Source of the DNA: Streptomyces roseofulvus
Lineage (GTDB): Bacteria; Actinomycetota; Actinomycetes; Streptomycetales; Streptomycetaceae
Reading direction: 5' to 3'
Assembly: GCF_039534915.1 (NCBI RefSeq)
Contig: NZ_BAAAWE010000001.1
Location: 868,001-932,000, forward strand
DNA: 64,000 bases
The notes beneath the pieces were generated by a model, which was not told the origin of the DNA, ran no database searches, and saw nothing but the letters and a program-made list of their open reading frames with translations. Both the position numbers and the translations under genes were made by a program. Numbering within the stretch: the stretch's first letter is position 1; each line of letters starts with the position of its first letter. Positions 53,385 to 61,154 of the stretch are shown one piece after another.

Positions 53385-54296
53385 TCAGCCGGCCGCGAGC
53401 GCCGCGTCCAGCTCCGCGCGGTCCGGCGGCCGGGCCCCGGCCCGGGAGACCGTGACCGCGGCTGCGGCCCCGGCCCTGGCCAGCAGTCCGGCGAGGTCGG
53501 CGGCGCCGAGCTCCGCGAGCCCGGCCCGGTCGCGGCCGGCCAGCGCGTCGAGGACGGCCGACATGAAGGAGTCGCCCGCCCCGACCGTGTCGACGACGGC
53601 GACGGGCGGCGCCCCGGCGGACACGGTGTGGTCCCGGGTCACCGCCAGCGATCCGGCGCCGCCCCGGGTAACGAGGACGACGGCCGGGCCGAGCCCCAGC
53701 CACCGCGCGGCCACCCTCGCCGGGGATTCTCCCGGGTAGAGCCAGGCCAGGTCCTCGTCGCTCGCCTTCACCAGGTCGGCCAGGGCCACGCACCGCTCGA
53801 CCCGGGCCACGGCCGGGCCGTGCTCCCCCATCAGCGCGGGCCGCACGTTGGGGTCGTAGCTGACCGTGGCCGTGGTCCTGAGCCGCCCCGTCAGGGCGAG
53901 CACGGTGGCGGCGCCCGGTGCGGTGACGGCCGCGATCGAGCCGAGGTGCACGTGCCGGACCGGCACCTCGGTCGCCGGCGGCTCGTCGGCGGTGAGCGTC
54001 CAGGCGATGTCGAAGGCGTACGCCGCCTGGCCGCGTCCGTCGAGGGAGACGACGGCCGTCGGGGTACGGGCGGGGGAGCCGCCGACGGCGATCCGCACCC
54101 CGGCGCCGGTGAGGTGATCGGCGATCAGCCGGCCGGAGTCGTCGTCGGCGAGCTGGGTGAGGAGCGTGGTGTCCCGGCCGAGCCGGGCGAGGCCGTAGGC
54201 GACGTTGGCGGGGCTGCCCCCGGGATGGACGACGTCGGCGGTCCCCGGCTCGCGGACGATGTCGGCGACGCACTCGCCGATCACCAGGAAGGACAT
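53385..54296 (-). CDS. PfkB-family carbohydrate kinase (fructokinase-like)
   Basis: A 303-residue PfkB sugar kinase. The substrate signature is VVHPGGSPANVAYGLARLG at ~22-40 and the ATP/anion-hole signature DTVGAGDSFMSAVL near 245 with the catalytic Asp. It phosphorylates a free sugar, most likely fructose. The supporting context is that the start lies five bases after the stop of a GH32 remnant on the same strand, the usual order in sucrose or fructan operons. GGAG is ~13 bases upstream of ATG 54296. The sugar transporter expected in such an operon is missing. Confidence 0.88.
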   Translation of the reverse strand: MSFLVIGECVADIVREPGTADVVHPGGSPANVAYGLARLGRDTTLLTQLADDDSGRLIADHLTGAGVRIAVGGSPARTPTAVVSLDGRGQAAYAFDIAWTLTADEPPATEVPVRHVHLGSIAAVTAPGAATVLALTGRLRTTATVSYDPNVRPALMGEHGPAVARVERCVALADLVKASDEDLAWLYPGESPARVAARWLGLGPAVVLVTRGGAGSLAVTRDHTVSAGAPPVAVVDTVGAGDSFMSAVLDALAGRDRAGLAELGAADLAGLLARAGAAAAVTVSRAGARPPDRAELDAALAAG

Positions 54297-54301
54297 GCGG
54301 G

Positions 54302-54606
54302 TCACAGCTCCTTGGCGTAGGTGTCCAGGTGGCCGGCCCGGCCGCCGAAGACGTTCAGGCCGACGTGGCCGGACGCGAAGGAGGCGCCCGGGTCGGTGAG
54401 ATCCATGATCCCGCCTCCGCCGAGGAGCACCCGGATCCGGGTCCCTGGTGGGCGACCCGCAGGTGACCAGGCCGGTGAGGACGGCCCCTCCCGCGCCGCC
54501 GGACACCTCCACGGAGCACGGGTCGACGCCGATCCGCAGCCGCACGGACCGGCCGGCGAACCAGCGGGGGGCGCGCGGCAGGGGCAGCCGGTGCGGCAGG
54601 TCGGTG
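54302..54606 (-). pseudogene. Remnant of a GH32 (levanase/invertase-type) gene
   Basis: The minus strand keeps two pieces of a GH32 C-terminal beta-sandwich in different frames. The first (~54606-54475) reads WFAGRSVRLRIGVDPCSVEV and AVLTGLV; GH32 proteins typically read LRVxVDRSSVEVFGG and AVLTDLV there. The second (54392-54302) reads FASGHVGLNVFGGRAGHLDT and ends in TGA. The N-terminal five-bladed catalytic domain is absent: the YdeI-family gene begins immediately beyond on the other strand. I read this as a 3' stub with a frameshift, left upstream of the fructokinase gene. Confidence 0.6.
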
Positions 54607-54737
54607 GAGACGGCGTGCGCCCGGCGCCCCCGATCCTGTGGGAGATGCGGCCAAGTGACGGCCCGTCTCCGGCCGGTGCCCCTATCGTGTCCGGGTGCCC
54701 CCGGACGGGCGCGCGGACGGGCGGAGAGGTGGTCGCG

Positions 54738-55322
54738 GTGGAGACGGTCGGTACGGACGAGGGGCTGGAGGTCCTGTCCTTCGACGGCGGTGGCGGACTG
54801 GAGGCGTGGCTCGCCGGACACCACGGCGACTCCCCCGGCATCTGGCTGCTGCTCGGCCGCAAGGGCGGCGACCTGCCGTCGCCGACGGCCGACGAGATCC
54901 TCGACCTGACGCTCGCGTACGGCTGGATCACCGGCAAGCGCAAGGCCCGCGACGCGCGCTCGTACCTCCAGAAGATCACCCGCCGCCGGCCGCGCAGCCT
55001 CTGGTCCCAGGTCAACGTGCGCCAGGTCGAGCGGCTGCTCGCGGACGGACGGATGCGGGAACCGGGCCTCGCGGAGGTGCGGGCGGCGCAGGCCGACGGC
55101 CGGTGGGCGGCCGCGTACCCCTCGCAGAGGGACGCGACGGTCCCGGACGACCTCGCCGAGGCCCTCGTGGCCCGTCCCGAGGCGGCCCGCGCCTTCGAGG
55201 CGCTCGGCAGGACCGACCGCTATCTGGTGATCCTGAGCCTCTGGCAGGCCAGGACGCCGAAGACCCGGGCCGCCCGGATCGAGCGGGCGGTGACCCGGCT
55301 GGCGGAGGGCGGCCGACCCTAG
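54738..55322 (+). CDS. YdeI/OmpD-associated family protein
   Basis: A 194-residue YdeI-type protein: FDGGGGLEAWLAGHHGDSPG, IWLLLGRKGGDLPSPTADE, LAYGWITGKRKARDARSYLQ and the C-terminal PDDLAEALVARPEAARAFEA helix, typical of the family. Function poorly known; some bind nucleic acid or confer stress tolerance. GTG 54738 follows GGAGAGG at about eight bases; GTG 54729 is too close to it. Its TAG stop lies in a CTAG that also encodes the stop of the convergent GNAT gene. Confidence 0.83.
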   Translation: METVGTDEGLEVLSFDGGGGLEAWLAGHHGDSPGIWLLLGRKGGDLPSPTADEILDLTLAYGWITGKRKARDARSYLQKITRRRPRSLWSQVNVRQVERLLADGRMREPGLAEVRAAQADGRWAAAYPSQRDATVPDDLAEALVARPEAARAFEALGRTDRYLVILSLWQARTPKTRAARIERAVTRLAEGGRP

Positions 55323-55370
55323 GCCGTTTCTTCCGGATCGTGCCGGGCCGCTCGCGGCGCCCGGCCGTGC
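55319..55370 (-). repeat. Decayed single end of the CTAG-bounded repeat, copy D
   Basis: Starts with CTAG and then GCCGTTTCTTCCGGATCGTG and GCCGGGC, matching the tetR-side end of copy B with few changes. Similarity fades after ~50 bases. The other end is not found nearby. It lies at the meeting point of two convergent genes, like the full copies. Confidence 0.65.
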
Positions 55371-55873
55371 GCTCCGGCGCGCCGGCGGTAGAGGATCTGG
55401 TGGGCGTCCCACTCCACGAAGGACTCGGCGTGCTCCAGGCCGACGGCCTCCAGGAGGCGGCGGGACCGGTGGTTGGCCTGCTGCGTGACGGCGACGACGC
55501 TCGGCGCGGTCTCCAGGACCCGGGCGACGGCCGCCGCCACCGCCTCGCGGGCGTAACCGCTCCCCCAGTGCTCGGGCAGGAACTGGTACGACACCTCGGT
55601 CTCGCCCCCGCGCCCGGCCGCCTCCACGGTGACGAGGCCGAGCAGCATGCCGTCCTCGGCCCGCACCACGGCGTGGCAGCCGGGCGCGCCGACGATCCGG
55701 CGCTGCCGGATCCGCACGACGGAGTCGATGACCGGCCCGCCGAGGTGGCGCCGCACCTGCGGATCGGTCCAGAGCCGGGTCACGGCGGGGACGTCCGCGC
55801 TCCGCACGGGCCGCAGCTCCAGCCGCTCGGTGCGGAGCACGGCGGCGGGGCCTCGGGGCGGTGAGACGGTCAT
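55319..55873 (-). CDS. RimJ/RimL-type GNAT acetyltransferase
   Basis: A 184-residue GNAT of the Acetyltransf_3 group (RTERLELRPVRSADVPAVTR; VSYQFLPEHWGSGYAREAVA; TQQANHRSRRLLEAVGLEHA). Substrate unknown. The last ~17 residues (RAPRAARHDPEETA region) are encoded by the decayed repeat end, so the original C-terminus may have been replaced. ATG 55873 has GATGAT seven bases upstream and no ribosome binding site; ATG 55885 is an alternative. Confidence 0.82.
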   Translation of the reverse strand: MTVSPPRGPAAVLRTERLELRPVRSADVPAVTRLWTDPQVRRHLGGPVIDSVVRIRQRRIVGAPGCHAVVRAEDGMLLGLVTVEAAGRGGETEVSYQFLPEHWGSGYAREAVAAAVARVLETAPSVVAVTQQANHRSRRLLEAVGLEHAESFVEWDAHQILYRRRAGAHGRAPRAARHDPEETA

Positions 55874-55903
55874 ACGTCCGATCATCGCAGGCCGGAGGAG
55901 CGG

Positions 55904-56539
55904 TCAGGCGCCGGCGGGTCCGGCGCCGCGGCCGCGGACCAGCGGGAGGTAGACCTCGTCGACGATCTCGACGAGGACCTCGTCGGGGGCGCTGGGCACC
56001 CCCCGCACCACGAACTCGTTCCGCAGCAGGACGACCGCGACCGTGGCCACCCGGGGGTGCAGCGCCTCGGGGACGGCCTCTCCGCGGGCGACGGCCCGGC
56101 CGAGGACGGTGAGCCACGGCGCGGCCGCGGCCTCCCCGGACTGGTCCTGGAGCCCGGCGAGGAACTCGGCGGTGCCGCCGGCCGCGGCGAGCAGTTCCCG
56201 CAGGACGGCGCCGAGCGGTGAGCTCCAGTGCCGGTTGGCCTGCCGCAGCAGCTCCAGGGCGTCGCCGCGGAGGGTACCGGTGTCGGGGACGGGCGCGGTG
56301 GTGGCGAGCCGCTTGTACGCGGCGGTGCCGAGGGCCAGGCGGTGCGGCCAGCGGCGGTAGAGGGCGTTCTTGTTGGTGCCGGCACGGGCGGCGACCTTGT
56401 CCATGGTCATGCCGGCGAAGCCGGACTCGGTGAGCTCGCGGGCGGCGGCATCGAGGATCGCCTCCTCCAGGGCGGCGCCCCGCCGCCGGGTCCGCCCGGG
56501 CTCCGTCCGCCGCTCCCCCGCTGCCGCGTCCCGCTCCAT
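55904..56539 (-). CDS. TetR-family transcriptional regulator
   Basis: A 211-residue regulator. The HTH is at ~25-72 (LEEAILDAAARELTESGFAG, MDKVAARAGTNKNALYRRWP), followed by a helical ligand domain with a TetR_C-type core. ATG 56539 has AGAAGGGG six bases upstream and is favoured over GTG 56545. It diverges from a TIM-barrel protein gene. Two palindromes of the form GGTAC-N5-GTACC occupy the shared 109-base region. Confidence 0.88.
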   Translation of the reverse strand: MERDAAAGERRTEPGRTRRRGAALEEAILDAAARELTESGFAGMTMDKVAARAGTNKNALYRRWPHRLALGTAAYKRLATTAPVPDTGTLRGDALELLRQANRHWSSPLGAVLRELLAAAGGTAEFLAGLQDQSGEAAAAPWLTVLGRAVARGEAVPEALHPRVATVAVVLLRNEFVVRGVPSAPDEVLVEIVDEVYLPLVRGRGAGPAGA

Positions 56540-56554
56540 GACCACCCCTTCTCC

Positions 56555-56625
56555 GGTACGAGCCGTACCTCCCCATCTTGCTTGCCCGCCCGACCACCCT
56601 CCAATTAAGGTACGCCGAGTACCTT
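56555..56625. promoter_or_regulatory. Two TetR-type operators GGTAC-N5-GTACC
   Basis: Site 1, GGTACGAGCCGTACC, is at 56555-56569, 15 bases before the tetR start. Site 2, AAGGTACGCCGAGTACCTT, is at 56607-56625, 23 bases before the TIM-barrel gene start. The shared core and the divergent layout point to repression of both genes by the adjacent TetR protein. Confidence 0.75.
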
Positions 56626-56648
56626 ACGCATCGAGGTGGGAGCGAATC

Positions 56649-57686
56649 ATGCGCGCCGGCGGCATCAGCTACGACACGGGCTTCGTCAAGCACGGACGGA
56701 ACGCCCGCCGCGTCTTCGAGCCGGAGACCGTCCGGCGGGAGCTGGAGATCATCCGGGACGACCTCCACTGCACGGCGGTACGGGTGATGGGCGGCGACCC
56801 GGACCGGATCGAGCTGGCGGCCGGGTACGCGGCCGACCTGGGCCTGGAGGTCTGGTTCTCGCCGTACCCGCTCGAAGAGACCGAGGCCGGCATGCTGGCG
56901 CTCTTCGCGGACTGCGCCGCCCGCGCGGAACGGCTGCGCCGGCGCGGCGCCGACGTCGTCTTCGTCGCGGGCGCCGAACTGAGCCTCATGAACCCGGGAT
57001 TCCTGCCCGGCGCGGACACCGACGAGCGGGTGGCGCTGCTGCGCCGCCCGGACGAACTGCGGGCGGCGCTGGGCGGGGTCCGGGCCCGGGTGAACGCCTT
57101 CCTCGCCGAGGCGGCGGCGGTCGTCCGCGCCCGCTTCGGCGGCCCGGTCACCTACGCTGCCGTGCCCCTCGAAGCGGTCGACTGGACGCCGTTCGACCTC
57201 GTCTCCGTGGACGTCTACCGCTCGGCGGAGATCGCGGAGGGTTTCGCCGAGGGGGTGCGGGGCATGGTCGAGGCCGCCCACGGCAAGCCGGTGGCCGTCA
57301 CCGAATTCGGCGCGGCCTGCTACCGGGGCGCGGGCGACCGGGGCGCGCTGGGCCTGGAGGCCGTCGAGTACGACGCGACCGGCCCGGTCCGGCTGACGGG
57401 GGCGTACGAGCGGGACGAGGAGGGCCAGGCCGCGTACGTGCGCGAGCTCCTCGCCGTCTTCGACGCGGCGGGCGTCGACACCACCTTCGTCTTCACCTTC
57501 GCGCTCCACGACCACGTCCACCGCCCCGACGGCGACCCGAGCGCGGACCTCGACCTGGCGAGCTACGGGGTGGTGAAGGTGTACGAGGACCGGAGGGGCA
57601 CCCGCTACCCGGAGCTGCCGTGGGAGCCGAAGGCCGCGTTCGACGCGGTGGCGGAGTACCACCGCGCGGCGGCACAGGGATCCTGA
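56649..57686 (+). CDS. TIM-barrel (glycoside-hydrolase-like) protein
   Basis: A 345-residue protein with a TIM-barrel, glycosidase-like pattern: GISYDTGFV, LHCTAVRVMGGDPDRIE, LGLEVWFSPYPLE, VVFVAGAELSLMNPG (possible acid Glu near 116), VSVDVYRSAE, KPVAVTEFGAACYRG (possible nucleophile Glu) and TTFVFTFALHDHVH. Streptomycete homologues are often labelled abortive infection protein; I see no direct support for that name. No signal peptide is present. ATG 56649 has GAGGTGGGAG upstream. Two TetR-type operators in the divergent promoter suggest induction by a ligand. Confidence 0.78.
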   Translation: MRAGGISYDTGFVKHGRNARRVFEPETVRRELEIIRDDLHCTAVRVMGGDPDRIELAAGYAADLGLEVWFSPYPLEETEAGMLALFADCAARAERLRRRGADVVFVAGAELSLMNPGFLPGADTDERVALLRRPDELRAALGGVRARVNAFLAEAAAVVRARFGGPVTYAAVPLEAVDWTPFDLVSVDVYRSAEIAEGFAEGVRGMVEAAHGKPVAVTEFGAACYRGAGDRGALGLEAVEYDATGPVRLTGAYERDEEGQAAYVRELLAVFDAAGVDTTFVFTFALHDHVHRPDGDPSADLDLASYGVVKVYEDRRGTRYPELPWEPKAAFDAVAEYHRAAAQGS

Positions 57687-57693
57687 CGGACGA

Positions 57694-58890
57694 TCAGACC
57701 CTGAGCAGGGCGCGTACGGCCCCCCAGTCGGCGTCCATCGGCGCGACCGCCGTCCGCCCCGTGGCCACGTCCTTGTAGCCGCTGGAGGTGACCACGCAGA
57801 CGACGGGCCCGTCCTCGTCGGCCGGGTCCGGTCCGTGCGCGCGCAGCCCGGCGAGCCCGGCGGCGGCCGACGCCTCGCACCAGATCCCCTGGGAGGCCAA
57901 CTCCGACTGAGCGGAGGCGAACTGAGGCTCCGTCACAGTCCGGGCCGCGCCGCCGGTGCGCTGGATCGCGAGGACGCCGCGGTAGCTGTTCACCTCGCAG
58001 TCGATGGCGTACGCGGCGGTCGGCCCGACGGGCACGCGGGCGGCCTGGCGGCCGGACCGCAGCGCCTCGGTGAGCGCGCCGGCGGCGGCCGGCTCGACGC
58101 CGTACATCCGGGGCACGGCGTCCGTCACACCCAGCCGCAGCAGCTCCTCGAAGCCCTTCGCGACGCCGAACAGCAACTCGCCGTATCCGGTGGGCACATG
58201 GACGGCGGCGGGCGCCCGTCCGAGCGCGAGCGCGATCTCGTAGGCGATGGTCTTGTACCCCTCCGGGCCGAACGGGTGCCCGGTGTGCGCGGAGTCCGTG
58301 ACGCTGCTGACGGACTGGAATCCGAGCTCGTCGACGATCCGCCGCATGAGAGGCCGCACGGAGGCGTACGGGACGGTCAGCACGGTCGCGCCGTAGGCCC
58401 TCAGGTGGGAGGCGACGGCGGGCGGGGCGTGCGGCGAGGTGAACACGGCGCACGGCAGCCCCGCGCGGGCCGCGTACGCGGCGGCGGCCGCCCCGTGGTT
58501 GCCCGAGGAGGACACCACGATCCCCCGCGCGCCGGAGGCCACCGCGGCGCTCACCGCCACCCGGTTCAGCCGGTCCTTGTGGCTCCACGTCGGGTTGCGC
58601 GACTCGTCCTTCACCCACACGCCGTCGGCCAGCGCCACCAGCGGCGTGTTCCCCTCCCCCAGCCCCGGCGCGGCCAGTGGCGGCAGCAGCGGCGCCCACC
58701 GTTCGAGCCCGTGCGCGGCGGGCCCCGCGAAGAGGTCCGCCGGCACGGCGTCGTAGTCGTACTCCACCTCCAGCGGGTACGCGACCTCCTCGGTCGACGT
58801 CACCGGGCACCCGGCGGTCAGCGGCGGCCACAGCGGATGGCGTACGGACGGATCGGCGAGCGACCGCTGGGCACGGGCGAGAGACGTCAC
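57694..58890 (-). CDS. PLP-dependent threonine synthase-like lyase
   Basis: A 398-residue fold-type II PLP enzyme. The PLP Lys is in NPTWSHKDRLNRVAV near residue 104, where threonine synthases read NPTGSFKDR. The phosphate/substrate loop is VVSSSGNHGAAAAAYAARAG. The glycine-rich PLP-phosphate loop expected near VPTGYGELLFG is present. It may be a threonine synthase or diaminopropionate ammonia-lyase-like enzyme. The Trp-Ser-His change at the Lys loop makes the exact reaction uncertain. GTG 58890 has GAAGGG upstream. The HEAT-repeat gene ends ten bases upstream, so the two are an operon. Confidence 0.83.
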   Translation of the reverse strand: MTSLARAQRSLADPSVRHPLWPPLTAGCPVTSTEEVAYPLEVEYDYDAVPADLFAGPAAHGLERWAPLLPPLAAPGLGEGNTPLVALADGVWVKDESRNPTWSHKDRLNRVAVSAAVASGARGIVVSSSGNHGAAAAAYAARAGLPCAVFTSPHAPPAVASHLRAYGATVLTVPYASVRPLMRRIVDELGFQSVSSVTDSAHTGHPFGPEGYKTIAYEIALALGRAPAAVHVPTGYGELLFGVAKGFEELLRLGVTDAVPRMYGVEPAAAGALTEALRSGRQAARVPVGPTAAYAIDCEVNSYRGVLAIQRTGGAARTVTEPQFASAQSELASQGIWCEASAAAGLAGLRAHGPDPADEDGPVVCVVTSSGYKDVATGRTAVAPMDADWGAVRALLRV

Positions 58891-58900
58891 GGGGAACCCT

Positions 58901-60412
58901 TCAGGGACGGGGGCGGTCGGGGCGGGGCACGCCCGCCAGGTCGAGCAGCTCGTGGAGGCGGCGGGCGGGCAGGTTCGGGTTGGCCGCCGCGCCTTCCGCC
59001 GTCGCGGGGTCGTCGAGGAGTGCCGCGAGCGTGTCCTGGTCCCGCAGGGTCGGGGCGGCGGCCGCCGCCCGGCGCACCCGCGCGTCGGGATCCGCGAGCA
59101 GCCGCGCGGGCGCCCGCTCCAGGGTCGGATCGGCGGCGGCGAGGGCGCGGACCTCCGGATCGTCGTGGCCGAGGAGGTGGCGGAGCCCGGTACGGGGCAG
59201 CCGCGGCAGGGTCAGCAGGTGCCGGCGCTGCTCGGGACACGCGACGAAGGTGTCGAGGAGGAGTTCGGGCGGTGCCAGCGGGTGACGGCAGGCGAGCCGG
59301 TGCCGTACCTCGGGGTCGGGGTCCTCCGCCAGCCGCGCGACCAGCGCGGCGGGCAGGGCGGCGTGGCTCGCGGCGACCCGGCGGAGGACCGCGTGCTCGG
59401 ACCTGGCGCACTCCGCGAACCAGCTCGGGGCGGGCTCGGCGGGCACCTCGCCGATCGGGCCGTCGTCCTCCGCGCCGCCCAGCCATTCGATGGCCTCCCG
59501 CTGAGCCCAGGTGCGGGGCGGCGGGTGCAGCACGGCCCGTGCCCGGACGGACTCGTCCGGGTCCTCGGCCAGTTCGGCCAGGAGTGCGGCGTCCACGTCG
59601 GCCCTGGCCGCCACGCGTTCCCGTACCCGGGGATCCGGGTCGCGGGCGAGACGGACGACGACGGCGGACGGCGTGTGGCGGTTGTACGCCAGTGACCCCA
59701 GGTCGCGGCGGGCCGCGAGACACGCCTCGGCCACGGCCTCGGCGACGGGAAGGTTGAGGAGCAGATGCGTCCGGGCGTGACAGTCCCGCTCCGGGAGTTC
59801 GGCCGCCGGCGCGGCGGGGTCGGACTCCCCGATCCGCCGGGCGGCCGCCTCGCGCACGCCGGGATCCGGATCGGCCGTCAGGGCCGCGCGCGCTTCCGGG
59901 CCGAGCCCGTGCCACATGGTGCTCACCCCCATGCGCCGGAGGACGGGATGGGGGTGCTCGTGCAGTCGGCGCCAGAAGGACAGCGGAATCTGCCGCGAGG
60001 AGCAGAGCTCGGCGGCGACCTCGGCCGCCGTGACCTTTCCGTCCTCCCCCGCCTCCTCCGCCGTCAGGAGCGCTTCGAGGACGGCGTCCGGCAGGGGCCG
60101 CACCGCTCGGGGACGCGGCCGGGGGCCGCCGGCCAGGTCCGCCCGCACGAGCCCGGACGGGTCCCGCACCAGCCTCCCCCGCTGGGCGGGCGCGACATGG
60201 GGGTTGCGGGCGAACGCGCGGCGGACGGCCGGGTCCGGATGCGTGACGACCGCGTCGACGACGTCCTCGGGAAGGTCCCGCTCCTGGCAGAGCGTCGTCC
60301 AGGCCGACCGCCCGGCGGGGTCGAGCAGGCGCGTCAGGACCTCGGCCGGGGCGGCGGGATGGGCGGCGACTCCCCGGAGCCAGGCGTCCGGGAGAGAGGG
60401 GGAGGACGGCAT
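58901..60412 (-). CDS. LRV/HEAT-like repeat protein
   Basis: A 503-residue solenoid built from ~24-residue helical repeats throughout. Each carries an (E/D)DPDPxVRxxxA-type turn: THPDPAVRRAFARNPHV, TADPDPGVREAAARRIG, ARDPDPRVRERVAARADV, AEDPDESVRARAVLHP, AEDPDPEVRHRLACRHP, GHDDPEVRALAAADPTL, LADPDARVRRAAAAAPTL. This is the leucine-rich variant/HEAT pattern and predicts a protein-binding scaffold. CAGGAT lies six bases before ATG 60412 and no ribosome binding site is seen. The next gene in the operon is the PLP lyase. Confidence 0.85.
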   Translation of the reverse strand: MPSSPSLPDAWLRGVAAHPAAPAEVLTRLLDPAGRSAWTTLCQERDLPEDVVDAVVTHPDPAVRRAFARNPHVAPAQRGRLVRDPSGLVRADLAGGPRPRPRAVRPLPDAVLEALLTAEEAGEDGKVTAAEVAAELCSSRQIPLSFWRRLHEHPHPVLRRMGVSTMWHGLGPEARAALTADPDPGVREAAARRIGESDPAAPAAELPERDCHARTHLLLNLPVAEAVAEACLAARRDLGSLAYNRHTPSAVVVRLARDPDPRVRERVAARADVDAALLAELAEDPDESVRARAVLHPPPRTWAQREAIEWLGGAEDDGPIGEVPAEPAPSWFAECARSEHAVLRRVAASHAALPAALVARLAEDPDPEVRHRLACRHPLAPPELLLDTFVACPEQRRHLLTLPRLPRTGLRHLLGHDDPEVRALAAADPTLERAPARLLADPDARVRRAAAAAPTLRDQDTLAALLDDPATAEGAAANPNLPARRLHELLDLAGVPRPDRPRP

Positions 60413-60510
60413 CCGATCATCCTGTCAGGCCGCCGCGGGGCGTCGGTAGCCTGTCCTCGACGAGACGGGGACGAGTGGGGACTGGACGAGTGGGGACGAG
60501 CGAGGGACGA

Positions 60511-60987
60511 ATGCGGCGACGAACCATCAGGCGGGCCACGGGCACGGTGACGTTCCTGGACCTTCTCCGGAGCCCGCGCCGGCTTTTCGTCAGGTTCGCG
60601 GGAGGGGACCAGGTCCGTGCCGAGGCCGACGTGGCTGCGCTGCGCCGGGGCGAGGGCCGCGCGGTGTCCGCCTTCGTACGGGACGGGCGGCGCTTCCGGC
60701 AGGGGTCGCTGGTCCTCGACCCCGGCGCGGAGTCACCGGTGGTGTGGCGGCCGTACCGGTTCCCCGGCCGGAACGGCCGGGCCATCGCGCTGACCGGCCC
60801 GTTCCACGTGTACGGGGTGGGGCCGGTCACGGGCCCGGGAAGCCTGGCCGTCGACCGCGGCGCCTTCCGGCTGGTCTCCGTCGAGACCACCGACCGGCCC
60901 TGGGAACTCGCCGTCCCCGCCGTCGACGTACCGCTCGTCCGCGCCGCCCTGCACCTGCTCGTGGACCCGGCCGCCACCCACGCGTAG
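60511..60987 (+). CDS. Hypothetical beta-rich protein
   Basis: A 158-residue protein with no recognised family. After a basic start it has many short beta strands (RLFVRFAGGDQVRAEADVA, GSLVLDPGAESPVVWRPYRF, AIALTGPFHVYGVGPVTGPG, AFRLVSVETTDRPWELAV) and one C-terminal helix. That order (beta sheet plus capping helix) is like a PH-type fold, which is only a guess. ATG 60511 has GAGGGACGA upstream. Its TAG stop is the start of repeat copy C. Confidence 0.65.
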   Translation: MRRRTIRRATGTVTFLDLLRSPRRLFVRFAGGDQVRAEADVAALRRGEGRAVSAFVRDGRRFRQGSLVLDPGAESPVVWRPYRFPGRNGRAIALTGPFHVYGVGPVTGPGSLAVDRGAFRLVSVETTDRPWELAVPAVDVPLVRAALHLLVDPAATHA

Positions 60988-61149
60988 GTCGTTTCTTTCG
61001 GATCAGGCCGGATCAGGGAGCGGCGTCTGGTGCGTGCGCTCGCAAGGCGGAGGAGGGAGCCAACGCGGAGCGTCGGCGACCGACGACAACGCCGCGAGCG
61101 TGCATGCCAGGCGTCGCGAGCCCGGCATGATCCGAAAGAGACGGCCTAG
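60984..61149 (+). repeat. Dispersed 166-bp CTAG-bounded repeat, copy C
   Basis: The same 158-bp core and orientation as copy A, with only two substitutions, about 43 kb away. The right boundary is CTAG; the left is GTAG and includes the stop of the upstream hypothetical gene. The near identity of A and C points to recent transposition, gene conversion or strong selection. Confidence 0.85.
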
Positions 61150-61154
61150 CCGCG

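Noticed and set aside
56649..57686. An abortive-infection phage-defence system
   Set aside because: Only the database-style name suggests it. The protein reads as a TIM barrel, and no toxin, nuclease or other defence gene is adjacent.
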